Of a stretch of DNA of 64,000 bases, positions 25,238 through 33,901 are shown piece by piece. Both the position numbers and the translations under genes were made by a program. How positions within the stretch are numbered: the first letter of the stretch is position 1; each line of letters begins with the position of its first letter. Source of the stretch: JBCCMQ01 sp039026235 (GTDB lineage: Bacteria; Pseudomonadota; Alphaproteobacteria; Rhodobacterales; Rhodobacteraceae); the NCBI GenBank assembly GCA_039026235.1, contig JBCCMQ010000003.1, positions 124,001 through 188,000 of the forward strand. The letters run 5' to 3'. A model generated the notes under the pieces. That model searched no databases, had not been told where the DNA came from, and saw only the letters and a program-made list of their open reading frames with translations.

Positions 25238-26024
25238 ACGCTTTCTCCACAACAAAATGCTTGGGGTCTGAATTCGCCCCTTCCGCCAGGCCATGGGCTT
25301 CGCACAGCGCCATGATGTCTTTATTCAACGCAAGGTTTCCACAGATCATGACCCGGTCTTCTTCGGCAGTCCATGGTTGAGCCTCAAGGGCATCAAATAT
25401 CCGTCCATCGCGGATATGATCGCTGATGCGACCTTCGATTGAAGAGGTCTCGCGCGTGGTTGTCGGATAGTACTTCAGACGGTCCCCGACCAATTCGCCA
25501 ATCAATGGATCGCCTGGTAGGGCCGACACAATCGCTTCTCCATAGGCCAGTTCTGCTTTCGTGCGGCAGGTGTGGGCGACGATGACCTCTTCGTAGTTTT
25601 CCCAGGTCGCAGGGTCGCGAAGAAGCGATGCAAAGGGCGCAATCCCGGTGCCGGTGCAGACCATCCACAATCGGCGACCTGGCAAAAGTGCATCAAGAAC
25701 CAAAGTGCCGACAGGCTTCGGCCGCAGAATAATCTGGTCCCCTGCCTCAATCAGCTGCAAGCGTGACGTCAGCGGCCCGTCGGGTACCTTGATCGAATAA
25801 AACTCCAACTCGTCGTCCCACGCCGGCGACGCGATTGAATAGGCCCTTAGAAGTGGTTTGCCGTCTTCTTTCAGAAGGCCGATCATTACGAATTCCCCGG
25901 AACGGAACCGCAGGCTGCTGGGCCGCGTGACGCGGAACGAGAAAAGCGTGTCGGTCCAGTGCTTAACCGACTTCACCGTCTGTGCGTCAGGCAGAACCTT
26001 CGTGGCAGTTGTCTGGATATTCAT
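25227..26024 (-). CDS. fpr: Ferredoxin--NADP+ reductase
   Basis: 265 residues, FAD and NADP domains of the bacterial subclass. FAD motif RAYSIASP near 62, the pyrophosphate/NADP loop CTGTGIAPFASLLRD near 112 and a C-terminal FVVEKAFID. It transfers electrons between NADPH and ferredoxin or flavodoxin. The ATG shares a base with the stop of fdxA (TGATG), so the two are translated together and are likely partners. Confidence 0.93.
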   Translation of the reverse strand: MNIQTTATKVLPDAQTVKSVKHWTDTLFSFRVTRPSSLRFRSGEFVMIGLLKEDGKPLLRAYSIASPAWDDELEFYSIKVPDGPLTSRLQLIEAGDQIILRPKPVGTLVLDALLPGRRLWMVCTGTGIAPFASLLRDPATWENYEEVIVAHTCRTKAELAYGEAIVSALPGDPLIGELVGDRLKYYPTTTRETSSIEGRISDHIRDGRIFDALEAQPWTAEEDRVMICGNLALNKDIMALCEAHGLAEGANSDPKHFVVEKAFID

Positions 26025-26365
26025 CAGGCGGCCTCGGCGGCGGGGTTTTCAGAAAAGTGCGTCGTCAGTTTGTCGTCCGTTCCATCAAGTGCATCGGCGG
26101 TCGGAAGCGGTTCTTTTGCTTCGACGATGACCGGCCAGATCTCGGCGAACCTGCGATTAAGGTCGACCCAGACCTCTGTGTCGGGTTCGGTATCAGCGCG
26201 AATGGCATCGGCTGGGCACTCAGGCTCACAGACGCCGCAGTCGATACATTCGTCCGGATGGATGACCAGCATGTTCTCGCCTTCATAGAAGCAATCAACC
26301 GGACAGACCGAGACACAGTCCGTGTATTTGCAGGCGATACAGTTGTCGGTGACCACATATGTCAT
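26024..26365 (-). CDS. fdxA: Seven-iron ferredoxin FdxA
   Basis: 113 residues from the ATG at 26365 with AGGGA upstream; a longer frame to 26596 is not family-like. Cysteines at 9, 12, 17, 21, 25, 40, 43, 46 and 50 match Azotobacter FdI (offset one): C9/C17/C50 hold a [3Fe-4S] cluster and C21/C40/C43/C46 a [4Fe-4S] cluster. A cytoplasmic electron carrier, encoded head to tail with its reductase and divergent from the DUF971/flavoprotein operon. Confidence 0.95.
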   Translation of the reverse strand: MTYVVTDNCIACKYTDCVSVCPVDCFYEGENMLVIHPDECIDCGVCEPECPADAIRADTEPDTEVWVDLNRRFAEIWPVIVEAKEPLPTADALDGTDDKLTTHFSENPAAEAA

Positions 26366-26490
26366 TGCTGGAATCCCTAGCTGCGGCTTGGAACGCCTTT
26401 TGCCGCGTCGCGGCACGGCTGTCCGTAAACTAATTGCTATTGCCGGTGCACTGGCTTGCCCATTCTGGTCCTCAACGGAACGGAGTTCGG

Positions 26491-26778
26491 ATGATAGATA
26501 CGCTTTCGCCAAGCGCCGATGCGCAGCATCTAACGCTAATTTGGGAAACTGGCGAAGAAACGGTTTTGTCGGCGGCGCTTTTGCGCCGCGAAGCACGCGA
26601 CGCTTGGTCGATTCGTGAACGTCTGGACCACGGACGCGTCAGGGTGCGGCCCGGCATTACGATCACGGCACTGCATCAGGTCGGCAATGGCGTAAACGTC
26701 CATTTTTCGGATGGGCACGAAAAGGCCATCTATCCGTTCCCGTATCTGCGCGAACTTTCTGACCGCTTTGACAAGTAA
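26491..26778 (+). CDS. GBBH-like N-terminal domain (DUF971) protein
   Basis: 95 residues from the ATG at 26491 with GGAG five bases before. It is a single GBBH-like-N domain: HLTLIWETGEE, LRREARDAW, then GITITALHQVGNGVNVHFSDGH and IYPFPYLREL. The same domain occurs in gamma-butyrobetaine hydroxylases and at the end of some Mrp/ApbC iron-sulfur carriers. Here, 60 nt before an iron-sulfur flavoprotein pair, a role in cluster supply or in the complex is plausible but inferred. Confidence 0.85.
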   Translation: MIDTLSPSADAQHLTLIWETGEETVLSAALLRREARDAWSIRERLDHGRVRVRPGITITALHQVGNGVNVHFSDGHEKAIYPFPYLRELSDRFDK

Positions 26779-26805
26779 TTGACATAAGCGCGCCGCAGCG
26801 CAGCG

Positions 26806-26831
26806 CAGACTAAAGAATAGCCAGACTAAAG
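26806..26831 (+). repeat. Two direct 10-bp repeats before the AprA-like gene
   Basis: CAGACTAAAG occurs at 26806-26815 and 26822-26831, 16 bp apart; the second copy overlaps the ribosome-binding site of the gene at 26839. It could be a regulator or RNA-binding site, or chance duplication. Confidence 0.4.
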
Positions 26832-26838
26832 GTCAAGC

Positions 26839-28584
26839 ATGGATGAAATTCTCGATGGGCTGACGCAGATTGACTGCGACATCCTGATAATCGGAGGCGG
26901 CACTGCCGGCCCGATGGCCGCTCTCAAAGCAAAGCGCAAAAATCCCGACGCAAACGTTGTCTTGCTCGACAAGGCGAATGTGAAGCGTTCCGGGGCCATT
27001 TCGATGGGCATGGACGGACTGAACAATTCGGTCATACCCGGCTATGCCACGCCAGAGCAGTACACCAAGGAAATTACTGTCGCCAACGACGGGATCTGTG
27101 ATCAAGCTGCCGTCTATCGGTATGCCCAGGAATGCTATGGAATAATCAAGGAACTCGATAGTTTCGGCATTCGGTTTCAGAAGGATCAGAACGGCGAGTA
27201 TGACGTCAAAAAGGTCCACCACATCGGCACCTACGTCTTGCCGATGCCAAACGGCGACACCGTTAAGAAGGCTCTGTATCGCCAGCTTCGAAAGGCGCGC
27301 ATCAACACCGTAAACCGTTTCATGGCGACACGGCTTCTGACCGGCGAAGGCCGGGTTGCGGGCGCCATCTGTGTCAACACGCGCACGGCCGAGTTTCTGG
27401 TTGTGCGCGCCAAGGCCGTCATCATGGGCTTGGGCGCGGCCGGGCGTTTGGGGCTGCCCACCTCTGGCTATCTCTACGGTACTTACGAGAACGCCGCCAA
27501 CTCTGGCGAAGGCTATGCCATGGCATATCACGCCGGTGCCGGTCTCGCGAACCTTGAATGCTATCAGATCAATCCGTTGATAAAGGATTACAACGGACCG
27601 GCCTGCGCTTATGTGGCCGGGCCCATGGGCGGCTTTACGGCCAACGCGCGGGGCGAACGCTTTATCGAATGCGATTATTGGTCCGGCCAGATGATGCAGG
27701 AATTCTATGATGAACTGCAGGGCGGAAAAGGTCCGGTTTACCTGAAGCTGAACCACCTGGCGGAAGAGACGGTCGCCGAGATTGAGCGCGTTCTGCACAT
27801 CGTCGAGCGCCCGACGCGCGGCCATTTCCATCAGGGCCGCGGCACCGACTACCGTAAGCAGATGATCGAGATGCACATCTCGGAAATCGGTTTCTGTTCC
27901 GGTCACTCAGCCAGCGGCGTTTTCGTTGACGAGTACGCGCGCACGACCATTCCCGGCCTCTATGCCGCCGGTGATATGGCCAATGTCCCGCATAATTACA
28001 TGCTTGGTGCATTCACCAACGGAGCGTTCGCAGGGCTTGATGCGGTCGACTTCATCGCCGACGTGGATCTGGCCGAATTTGACCATGGCGAAGTCGTCGC
28101 GGAACGTACGCGCGTTCTTGCACCAACCAAACGCGACGATGGCATTCCGCCAAATCAGATCGAATATAAGACCCGCAGGCTTGTGAACGATTATCTTCAG
28201 CCGCCGAAAGTCACCGCGAAAATGGAACTGGCCCAGAAACGGTTCAGCGAAGTGCGCGAGGATATGGAAACGGGCATGTACGTGCGTGATGCGCACGAAC
28301 TCATGCGGTCACTGGAGGCTTCGACCATTCTCGACTGCGCCGACATGGCCGCCGCTGCATCGCTTTACCGGACAGAAAGCCGCTGGGGTCTTTACCACAA
28401 TCGTGTGGAGTACGATCGCGATGATGAAAACTGGTTTTGCCACACAATCCTAACCAAGGGAGAAGATGGCCGGCCCATGCATCGGAAGCAGGACGTGAAG
28501 CCCTATATTGTTGAAATCGCCGACGACGAAAAAGACGCCTACTACAAGCAGCGCGTCGAAGCGTCATCGGTCGCGGCGGAGTAA
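26839..28584 (+). CDS. AprA-like FAD subunit (fumarate reductase/adenylylsulfate reductase superfamily)
   Basis: 581 residues. N-terminal FAD Rossmann motif DCDILIIGGGTAGPMAALKA (about 13-32), substrate-cap and FAD-closing segments (FCSGHSASGVFVDEYARTTIPGLYAAGD near 355-380), and an AprA-like helical C-terminal region. It lacks the haem and membrane partners of true fumarate reductase; instead a dicluster ferredoxin follows 7 nt later, as in aprBA loci. AprA converts APS and sulfite; catalytic residues could not be checked by alignment here, so the substrate is open. Probably a cytoplasmic dehydrogenase or reductase feeding electrons through the ferredoxin subunit. Confidence 0.8.
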   Translation: MDEILDGLTQIDCDILIIGGGTAGPMAALKAKRKNPDANVVLLDKANVKRSGAISMGMDGLNNSVIPGYATPEQYTKEITVANDGICDQAAVYRYAQECYGIIKELDSFGIRFQKDQNGEYDVKKVHHIGTYVLPMPNGDTVKKALYRQLRKARINTVNRFMATRLLTGEGRVAGAICVNTRTAEFLVVRAKAVIMGLGAAGRLGLPTSGYLYGTYENAANSGEGYAMAYHAGAGLANLECYQINPLIKDYNGPACAYVAGPMGGFTANARGERFIECDYWSGQMMQEFYDELQGGKGPVYLKLNHLAEETVAEIERVLHIVERPTRGHFHQGRGTDYRKQMIEMHISEIGFCSGHSASGVFVDEYARTTIPGLYAAGDMANVPHNYMLGAFTNGAFAGLDAVDFIADVDLAEFDHGEVVAERTRVLAPTKRDDGIPPNQIEYKTRRLVNDYLQPPKVTAKMELAQKRFSEVREDMETGMYVRDAHELMRSLEASTILDCADMAAAASLYRTESRWGLYHNRVEYDRDDENWFCHTILTKGEDGRPMHRKQDVKPYIVEIADDEKDAYYKQRVEASSVAAE

Positions 28585-28591
28585 CGGCGCG

Positions 28592-28834
28592 ATGCCCCTG
28601 GCCCAAACCGCAACAACAGTGCCGGTCGTCGTCGATGACGACCTTTGCATTGCAAGCAAGGGCTGTACGGTCTGCGTCGATGTCTGTCCGCTTGATGTCC
28701 TGCGGATCGTTGAAAAGGACGACGGCGAGAAAACCGCCTACATGAAATACGACGAATGCTGGTACTGCATGCCGTGCGAGGCCGATTGCCCCACCGGAGC
28801 GGTCACCGTGAACCTGCCCTATCTTCTGAAGTGA
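28592..28834 (+). CDS. AprB-like ferredoxin subunit, two [4Fe-4S] clusters
   Basis: 80 residues. C19-x5-C25-x2-C28-x3-C32-P and C56-x2-C59-x2-C62-x3-C66-P give two [4Fe-4S] sites, and ECWYCMPCEADCPTGAVTV closely follows the second-cluster segment of AprB. AprB itself is about 150 residues with a tail wrapped around AprA; that tail is absent here. Overlaps the HEAT gene by GTGA. It should accept or deliver electrons for the flavoprotein. Confidence 0.85.
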   Translation: MPLAQTATTVPVVVDDDLCIASKGCTVCVDVCPLDVLRIVEKDDGEKTAYMKYDECWYCMPCEADCPTGAVTVNLPYLLK

Positions 28835-29793
28835 CCGCCGTGAACGATCTGTTCGAAGAATTTGATGACATTGCCGAACTGGCCGAGGGTCTTAACGATC
28901 CGTCGCCCGGCGCGCGGATTATGGCTGTCATTGAACTGGCGGACAACGCCGATCCCGCGGCCATTCCGTACCTGGCGCGCGCTGTCTCGGACGAAGATGC
29001 CGGCGTGCGAAAGCAGGCCGCCCAGGCCCTGACCGATTTCGACGGGCCGGAAACCGCAGCAGCGCTTGTCGTTGCGCTTTCCGATAGCGATCCGACGGTG
29101 GTGGAGGCAGCCGCGATTAGCCTGACCGAACTTAAGCTGCCCGAGGCAGGTGATGCGATACTGCCGCACCTTGATCAGACCAATCCGGTTCGTCTGGCTG
29201 CATGCCTGGCTGGGATCAAAGAACTGCGCCGGCCTGAAGCCATGGGCCCCGCAATTAACGCATTGCAAAACGACAGCCCGCAGGTGCGCATCGAAGCCGT
29301 CGGCGTAATTGGCTGGCTGCAAGATCAGGGTGCGCTTCCGGCCCTGCGCGACGCAACGGATGATCCGGATCCGCGCGTAAGGCGCACGGCCTTGTCAGCG
29401 CTAGGTTTCTCAACGTCGGCGCACGCGCAGGCGACGCTAATCAACGGCCTTTCTGACAACGAATGGATCGTCCGGGAAGCAGCGGCCGAAACGCTGGCAA
29501 AGTCGGGCGGTGGCGCTTGCGTTCCGGCGCTGCGTGCTGCCCTTGATGACGAATACTGGCAGGTCAGGCTGAAAGCGGTTCGCTCGCTCGGCAAGCTATC
29601 TGCAGGCGAAGCGGCGATGCAAATTGCCCCGATGATGGATCTGCCGGTGCCGAACCTGCGCAAGGAGTGCGCCGCAGCACTTGGTGAACTCGCGGTTGCC
29701 GAAACAGCACCGTACCTGACCAAATACAAAGACGATCCTGACCCGGACGTGCGCAAGAACGTGCGCTGGGCCCTGGAAAAGCTGGCGGCCTAA
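28831..29793 (+). CDS. HEAT-repeat (PBS lyase-like) protein
   Basis: About 320 residues from the GTG overlapping the ferredoxin stop (a second GTG is at 28840). It is nearly all 30-residue HEAT units, with repeated D-P-x-V/A-R-x-x-A-x-x-A-L patterns such as DEDAGVRKQAAQAL, DDPDPRVRRTALSAL and DDEYWQVRLKAVRSL. Such proteins act as scaffolds or chaperones for multi-subunit or cofactor enzymes. Its position suggests assembly or docking of the AprAB-like complex. Confidence 0.88.
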   Translation: MTAVNDLFEEFDDIAELAEGLNDPSPGARIMAVIELADNADPAAIPYLARAVSDEDAGVRKQAAQALTDFDGPETAAALVVALSDSDPTVVEAAAISLTELKLPEAGDAILPHLDQTNPVRLAACLAGIKELRRPEAMGPAINALQNDSPQVRIEAVGVIGWLQDQGALPALRDATDDPDPRVRRTALSALGFSTSAHAQATLINGLSDNEWIVREAAAETLAKSGGGACVPALRAALDDEYWQVRLKAVRSLGKLSAGEAAMQIAPMMDLPVPNLRKECAAALGELAVAETAPYLTKYKDDPDPDVRKNVRWALEKLAA

Positions 29794-29820
29794 GAGGCAC
29801 GTCAAAAGCAGTTTAGCCTT

Positions 29821-29848
29821 CCTGCCCCTTGAGGGCGGGGGGTCTTTT
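29821..29848 (+). terminator. Probable terminator after HEAT gene
   Basis: CCTGCCC-CTTGA-GGGCGGG is a 7-bp stem with one G-T pair and a 5-nt loop, followed by GGGTCTTTT. It would end the DUF971-flavoprotein-ferredoxin-HEAT transcript and give the importer operon its own start in the AT-rich stretch that follows (about 29855-29905). Confidence 0.55.
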
Positions 29849-30070
29849 GCAGCAGTAATTAAACTACATAACTTATTGTTTTTATTGTCTATTTTTTGGG
29901 TAGTGATTCGTCTCCTTCCTGCCAAAGGCTTGGGCAATCGCCGGTTAGCAGCAAGAAATGCGCCCCAAATTTATGCACAGGCCATTTGTGATCAATGAAT
30001 CGGTCTTGCGTCTCTTTGAGATCGGATGAAGTCGCCCGAAACTGTCAATACGTCCAATAGGGAGACTGTT

Positions 30071-31444
30071 ATGACAGCATTACTCAGGGGCGCTTTGCTG
30101 GTGGGTGCCTTGGTTCCCATTGCCGGCATGGCAAGCGCCGAAAAGATCAGCATAGCCATCGGCCACCAATCCATGTGCACCGATACCTACACCGCAGGAA
30201 TTGTGGTGAAGGAACTTGGACTTCTCGAAAAGTACCTGCCGACCGGAGGCAAGTACGCCGAAGCGGAATACGACGTCAGCTGGGCCGACTATTCATCGGG
30301 CGGCCCGATCACAAACCAGATGTTGGCCAACAAGCTGAACTTCGGGGTGATGGGGGACTACCCCCTTATCGTAAACGGGGCGAAGTTTCAGGAAACCGAA
30401 AGCCTTCGTACGCTGTATGTCGCTGGCACCGGCTATAACCTCAAGGGATCGGGGAATGCGATTGTCGTGCCGGTCGAAAGCGACATGTACTCAATCACCG
30501 ATCTTGTGGGCAAAGAGGTCTCGACGCCTGTCGGATCTGCCGCCTGGGGCATGCTGCTCAAGGCCATGCAGGACAACAACATTCCGACCAGCGAATATGT
30601 TCTAAAGAACCAGAGCCCCGCCGTTGGAGCCGCCAATATCGCGGCTGGCAAAATCGATGCACACTCGGACTTCTGTCCGTGGTCCGAGATCATGGAATTC
30701 CGCGGCACAGGCCGCAAGATCTATGACGGTTCCGAGACCGGCGTGCCCTATCTGCACGGTGTCGTTGTGCGCGAAGATTTTGCGGTCGAGTATCCAGAAG
30801 TGGTTGAGGCCTTTATCAAGGCCGTTTGGGAAGCCGGCGAATGGATCCGTGAAGACCCAATGCAGGCCGTCTCTCTTATGGAAGGCTGGACAGGCGTCGA
30901 GAAAGAGGTGCTTTACCTTTATTTCTCGGAAGGCGGACACCTGACACTTGAGCCGTCGATCAAGACGGAATGGGTTGATGCGCTTAAATTCAATCACGGC
31001 GTTCTGGTCAAAGAAAAAGCCATTCCGCCGCTCGATTTTGAAGCCTGGATCACCGAAGACTATATCCGCGGCGCCTATGAGGACCTTGGCATCGACTATG
31101 AAGCTGACAAGGCCGTGGTCGTGGACCCCGTCGAGGCCAACAAAGGTCTGCCGATGGAAATCTGGCATGCGCGCGATGGGGTCACGAGCTATCCGTCGAT
31201 GCCCGAGTTCCTCGCCGCCGTAGCGGAAATGCAGGGCACCGGCGCCAAGCTGAACGCCACGTATGTTTACGACGTCGAGACGGGTTTAAAACTCTTTGGC
31301 AAGACCGCCTTTTGGGTCAAATCCGGCGAAGAGAACTATGCCACTTTCCTGCGCAAAGGAGAGGCGGAAGACTTTGCCTCTGCCAACAGTGGCGAGTTGG
31401 TCAGCTTTGACGAAGCGATCGCGGACTTCATCACCGAAGGCTGA
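30071..31444 (+). CDS. NitT/TauT-type ABC substrate-binding protein (NrtA/SsuA-like)
   Basis: 457 residues from the ATG at 30071, with GGGAG upstream; signal peptide MTALLRGALLVGALVPIAGMASA. The NMT1/SsuA-like fold is seen in the GVMGDYPLIVNG segment and the DLVGKEVSTPVGSAAWGMLL hinge. It is about 130 residues longer than usual nitrate/taurine receptors, the extra part lying at the C-terminus. Cysteines in SMCTDTY and DFCPW are unusual for the family. The ligand is probably a small anion or sulfonate-like compound, but this is not read directly. Confidence 0.85.
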   Translation: MTALLRGALLVGALVPIAGMASAEKISIAIGHQSMCTDTYTAGIVVKELGLLEKYLPTGGKYAEAEYDVSWADYSSGGPITNQMLANKLNFGVMGDYPLIVNGAKFQETESLRTLYVAGTGYNLKGSGNAIVVPVESDMYSITDLVGKEVSTPVGSAAWGMLLKAMQDNNIPTSEYVLKNQSPAVGAANIAAGKIDAHSDFCPWSEIMEFRGTGRKIYDGSETGVPYLHGVVVREDFAVEYPEVVEAFIKAVWEAGEWIREDPMQAVSLMEGWTGVEKEVLYLYFSEGGHLTLEPSIKTEWVDALKFNHGVLVKEKAIPPLDFEAWITEDYIRGAYEDLGIDYEADKAVVVDPVEANKGLPMEIWHARDGVTSYPSMPEFLAAVAEMQGTGAKLNATYVYDVETGLKLFGKTAFWVKSGEENYATFLRKGEAEDFASANSGELVSFDEAIADFITEG

Positions 31445-31513
31445 CCAGATCGCTGCAAGCCAACAGGCCGGGGCCACGCTGTCCCGGCCTCTCAGCGCGC
31501 AAGAGGATCGAAC

Positions 31514-32407
31514 ATGAGCGCCGCAATGAAGCCAGACCCGGTCGATGAAGACATCGGCATTGGCGATGCTGCAAATCAGGCCGCCGCGATCGGCGCCCGA
31601 AGCACAACCGCCGTAAGGGGCCCAAAAAGAATAAATCGCCAATTCGTGACCAGTGTCGGTGTGGTCGCTTTGTCTTTGTCAATAGGGGTGGTGCTTTGGC
31701 ACTTGGCCACTGAGTTCAATCTGAACTTTTATATCAATTTCGAGAATGTGCCTTCGCCACTGAGGGTTTTCACTGCCTTCGTGGGCCACGTACAGACTGA
31801 AATCTTCTGGACCCACATCGGGGTTTCGATGCGGCGTATCCTGATCAGCTATTCGCTTGCTACGGTCATAGGTATTTCAATCGGACTTATCATGGGGCGG
31901 TCGCGGATCGCACGGGCTTTTATCATGCCCTACATCGAAGTCGTGCGTCCCATTCCCGCCGTGGCATGGATTCCGCTGGCCATTCTGATGTGGCCGACAG
32001 AAGAGAGTTCGATCGTCTACATCACCTTCTTAGGCGCGCTTTTCCCGATTGTTCTCAATACGCTGCACGGTGTTGAACAGACGCCTGAGGTTCTGGTGCG
32101 CGCCGTTCAGTCACTGGGCGCATCGCGCTGGGCAGTGTTCCGTCACGTGGTGATACCGGCGGCGCTTCCGTCAATTGCGGCAGGGCTGGCGATCGGGATG
32201 GGCGTCAGTTGGTTCTCGCTTCTGGCCGGTGAAATCATCTCGGGCCAGTACGGGATCGGATATTTCACCTGGGATGCCTATAGCCTGATCAACTATCAGG
32301 ACATCGTGGTCGGCATGCTTGTGATCGGGTTTCTGGGCACCGCGTCCACGGCCGCTGTCAAGCTTATCACCCACCCCATGCTAAAATGGCAAGAAAGGAC
32401 ACGCTGA
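31514..32407 (+). CDS. NitT/TauT-type ABC permease
   Basis: 297 residues; a polar N-terminal 40 residues precede about six membrane segments of the SsuC/TauC kind. The EAA loop (VLVRAVQSLGASRWAVFRHVVIPAALPSI) near 195-222 is intact. Its stop shares a base with the next ATG (TGATG). Confidence 0.92.
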   Translation: MSAAMKPDPVDEDIGIGDAANQAAAIGARSTTAVRGPKRINRQFVTSVGVVALSLSIGVVLWHLATEFNLNFYINFENVPSPLRVFTAFVGHVQTEIFWTHIGVSMRRILISYSLATVIGISIGLIMGRSRIARAFIMPYIEVVRPIPAVAWIPLAILMWPTEESSIVYITFLGALFPIVLNTLHGVEQTPEVLVRAVQSLGASRWAVFRHVVIPAALPSIAAGLAIGMGVSWFSLLAGEIISGQYGIGYFTWDAYSLINYQDIVVGMLVIGFLGTASTAAVKLITHPMLKWQERTR

Positions 32408-33072
32408 TGGCGATGTTCCAGACGCTTTGGAAGGACATGCGTGCCAATTGGAAAACCATGGTGTTGCATGGTCTGATCTTCGCGCTTCTCTTTCAGGTTC
32501 TGATGATGATCGCACTGATCGTGCGGTTCCAGGCCTTCCCGAATTATGTGACATTCTACGATTGGATCGGAAATGTTGCATGGATCGTCCAGTCCACTCC
32601 TTCGTGGCGGGACATGGCGCCGATCATTTGGGAAGAATGGCTGATCGAAATCGGCAAGATGAACTACGATTATGGTACCGGCATATCGGAGTGGAGCCTG
32701 AACGTCGTTCCGTCCCGCCTGCTGGTGCTGTTCGTTCTTGGCGCGATGGTATCGCTATGCCTGGCCCTGTTGCGGCGCGATACCTGCGAGGCCGGTACCT
32801 CAACAACACTTCGGGCGACAACCGGGCTTGGCGCGCTGCTGGTGGCGATGACCAACGCAACGATGAGCTGGGTCGTGTGCTGCGCGACGCCAAGTTGGGT
32901 CGTTGGACTGGCAATGCTGGGATTGGGCGTTTCCACCTCACTGGCGCTTGAGACCATGGGTCCGACCCTGACCTATTCCGGTTTTGGCCTTTTGTTTGCG
33001 ACAACGCTCTTTCTTGCCTGGCGCAAGTCGCGTCCCACCCGGTCCCCGGAAGGAGCGCCTGTAAATGCTTGA
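32407..33072 (+). CDS. Integral membrane protein with a Cys-Cys motif, in second-permease position
   Basis: 221 residues from the ATG overlapping the permease stop. About four or five hydrophobic segments (residues 20-45, 95-115, 145-165, 170-190, 195-212). No EAA loop is seen, so it is not an ordinary ABC permease. A transmembrane stretch reads SWVVCCATPSWVVGLAMLG, a vicinal Cys pair followed by Pro, as in some metal- or thiol-handling membrane proteins. It overlaps the ATPase gene by 8 nt. It may couple the importer to copper or redox functions encoded downstream; no family recognised. Confidence 0.7.
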   Translation: MAMFQTLWKDMRANWKTMVLHGLIFALLFQVLMMIALIVRFQAFPNYVTFYDWIGNVAWIVQSTPSWRDMAPIIWEEWLIEIGKMNYDYGTGISEWSLNVVPSRLLVLFVLGAMVSLCLALLRRDTCEAGTSTTLRATTGLGALLVAMTNATMSWVVCCATPSWVVGLAMLGLGVSTSLALETMGPTLTYSGFGLLFATTLFLAWRKSRPTRSPEGAPVNA

Positions 33073-33901
33073 CGTTCTCAAGTTCAAGGATCCTTCGCGC
33101 GCAGTCTCGAAAGGCAAGGGCGAAATCGCCGTCTCCGACCTGTCCATTACGTTTGGAAGCGGTCCGGGTGCCCATCTTGCCGTCCAGACAACATCGATCA
33201 AGGTCAAGGCAGGCGAATTCGTCTGCATCCTCGGTCCGTCGGGCTGCGGAAAGTCGACGATTTTGAATGCCATCGCAGGTTACGTGAAACCGACCACGGG
33301 CCAGGTGTCCGTTGACGGCACAAAGGTTGAGAAACCGGGCCCAGACCGCGGTATGGTCTTTCAGCAGTATTCGCTGTTGCCCTGGAAGACGGTTTACGAA
33401 AACGTTGCGTTTGGCCCGAAGATGGCAGGCCAATCACGGGCCGAAGCCGGATCAACCGCCAATACCTTTCTAGAACTTGTCGGGCTTAAGAAGTTTGGCA
33501 ACCGCTATCCGGCGGAACTTTCAGGCGGCATGCAGCAACGGGTCGGAATAGCTCGTGCTCTTGCTAACTATCCATCCGTCCTTTTGATGGATGAACCCTT
33601 TGGCGCACTGGACGCTCAGACGCGCCTGATGATGCAGGAAAGCCTCCTGGATATCTGGCGCAAGTTCGGTACGACGGTTGTCTTTGTTACCCACGATGTG
33701 GACGAGGCGGTGTTCCTTGCGGACCGCGTCCTTATCATGAGTGCCGCACCCGGAAAGATCATAGAAGACGTAAAGATCGACCTGCCGCGCCCGCGTACAA
33801 CCGATATGGCAGCGTCGGCGGAATACATCCAAAACCGGCAGTTCTGCCTCGACACGATCAGAGACGAAAGCCGCAAAGCCTTCGAGGATCAAAACACATG
33901 A
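33065..33901 (+). CDS. NitT/TauT-type ABC ATPase
   Basis: 278 residues. Walker A GPSGCGKSTILNA near 58, Q-loop MVFQQYSLLPW, signature LSGGMQQRVGIARAL near 150, Walker B VLLMDEPFGALD and H-loop VTHDVDEAVFLADRV, all SsuB/TauB-like. It ends with ATGA on the SCO gene, so the transporter and the copper module form one transcript. Confidence 0.94.
   Translation: MLDVLKFKDPSRAVSKGKGEIAVSDLSITFGSGPGAHLAVQTTSIKVKAGEFVCILGPSGCGKSTILNAIAGYVKPTTGQVSVDGTKVEKPGPDRGMVFQQYSLLPWKTVYENVAFGPKMAGQSRAEAGSTANTFLELVGLKKFGNRYPAELSGGMQQRVGIARALANYPSVLLMDEPFGALDAQTRLMMQESLLDIWRKFGTTVVFVTHDVDEAVFLADRVLIMSAAPGKIIEDVKIDLPRPRTTDMAASAEYIQNRQFCLDTIRDESRKAFEDQNT

Noticed and set aside
26833..27906. 357-codon antisense frame over the flavoprotein
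   Set aside because: Same reason: it mirrors the codon pattern of a clear gene and has no family signal.
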